This document shows positions 62,901 to 64,000 of a DNA stretch of 64,000 nucleotides, in pieces. The stretch spans positions 122,955 to 186,954 of the forward strand of contig SZWC01000099.1 of NCBI GenBank assembly GCA_023375785.1, in the 5' to 3' direction. Within the stretch, counting starts at the first letter, position 1. Each line of letters opens with the position of its first letter. The notes under the pieces were generated by a model. That model saw only the letters and a list, made by a program, of their open reading frames with translations. It was not told the DNA's origin and searched no databases. The position numbers and the translations under genes are program-made. This stretch comes from Penium margaritaceum. Its lineage: Eukaryota; Streptophyta; Zygnematophyceae; Desmidiales; Peniaceae.

Positions 62901-64000
62901 CACGAGTCAGCCACGGTCAGAGTGTCCAATCACCATGCAAATATAATAGGCATGACCTTGCACGTATAAACAAGGTAGAATACTGGTGGCTCGGTGTGGC
63001 TATTGTGCGCAATGCCTTGACAAAGTTGGCATGTGCCACTGACCATGACCACAAATGTATCCAAGTAACTTTTACTTCTATTGATCATAACACGAGTCAG
63101 CCACGTCGGAGTGTCCAATCAAAGTGCATATGCACTAGGCATGATCTTGGAGGTTCAAACAAGGTACAATACTGGCGGCTCGGTGTGGCTATTGTGGGCA
63201 ATGCCTTGACAACGTTGGCATGTGCCACTGACCATGACCACAAAGTTTACCAAGTACCTTAAACGGCTATGAATCATAACACGAGTCAGCCACAATCAGA
63301 GTGTCCAATCATAGTGCAGATATACTGGGCATGACCTTACAGGTATAAACAAGGTAGAATACTGGTGGCTCGGTGTGGCTATTGTGCGCAATGCCTTGAC
63401 AAAGTTGGCATGTGCTACTGACCATGACCACAAATGTATGAAAGTGAATTTTACTTCTATTGATCATAACACAAGTCAGCAACGGTCAGAATGTCCAATC
63501 ACAATGCAGATATATTGGGCATGACCTTGCAGGTACAATAAAGGTCGAATACTGGTGGCTTGATGTGGCTATTGTGCGCTATGCCTTGAAAAAGTTGGCA
63601 TGTGCCACTGACCATGACCACAAAGTTTACCAAGTGGCTTCAACTTCTATGAATCATAACACGAGTCAGCAACAGTCAGAGTGCCCAATCATAGTCGAGA
63701 TGTACTAGGCATGACCTTGCAGGTATAAACAGTGTAAAAAACCAGTGGCTTGGCACGGCTATTGTGCACAATGCCTTGACAAAGTTGGCATGTGCCAGTG
63801 ACCATGGCCACAAAGTTTACCAAGTACCTCAAACGGCTATGAGTCATAACACGAGTCAGCCACGTTCAGAGTGTCAAATGACACTGCAGATATACTGGGA
63901 ATGACCTTCCAGGTACAATCAAGGTAGAATACTGGTGGCTCGGTGTGGCTATTGTGCGCAATGCCTTGACAAAGTTGGCATGTGCCACTGACCATGACCA
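59997..64000 (+). repeat. Satellite, forward, to the window end
   Basis: About 21 monomers. A composite short monomer is near 60098-60120 (TGTGTGCACATATAATATTA joins two distant parts of the unit) and another is near 61225. The trimer order type A, C, B is fairly regular from about 60200. The array continues beyond the window. Confidence 0.93.

Noticed and set aside
59997-64000. Telomeric or rDNA repeats, tRNA genes
   Set aside because: No short telomere-type repeat, no rRNA-like stretch and no cloverleaf with A and B boxes was seen. The only tRNA-related sequences are the 12-base primer-binding sites.

Overview
The window holds no recognisable host gene. About two thirds of it (roughly 42 kb, some 220 copies by length) is one tandem satellite with a monomer of about 190 bp. 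The rest is old LTR retrotransposons inserted into that satellite. The primer-binding site TGGTATCAGAGC next to several LTRs is the initiator-Met-tRNA type typical of plant Ty1/copia elements. Together with nucleosome-sized satellite this suggests a pericentromeric or centromeric block of a plant or other streptophyte. The species cannot be told from the sequence.

Layout. 1-84 forward satellite. 85-5287 element A (LTR plus leader) joined to element B (LTR, leader, gag-like region, partial 3' LTR). 5288-6743 satellite, changing orientation at about 6573. 6744-11958 the same B and A in inverted order and orientation. 11959-14094 reverse satellite. 14095-17689 element C with a perfect 5-bp target duplication. 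17690-25322 reverse satellite. 25323-28930 element D. 28931-44321 reverse satellite. About 44322 a second orientation switch. 44322-55756 forward satellite. 55757-59996 element E (gag plus an integrase-like remnant). 59997-64000 forward satellite.

Main results. (1) 1 to about 12042 is a large inverted duplication: arms over 5.4 kb share the same retroelement-satellite junctions around a 1.1-kb satellite spacer. (2) The 44.3-kb switch looks like an older inverted duplication, because monomers on its right share private variants with inverted monomers at about 39.75-40.23 kb. (3) Three monomer types form a trimer higher-order repeat of about 570 bp that is regular in places and decays elsewhere. 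(4) All the elements, including E with unrelated LTRs, carry a leader array of repeated modules, one containing a CACGTG-type core. (5) Single-N joints flanked by direct duplications, and several exactly doubled monomers, point to assembly joins or very recent unequal exchange.

The elements are fossils, apparently non-autonomous: no reverse transcriptase was seen in any of them. All identity and age statements are by-eye estimates.
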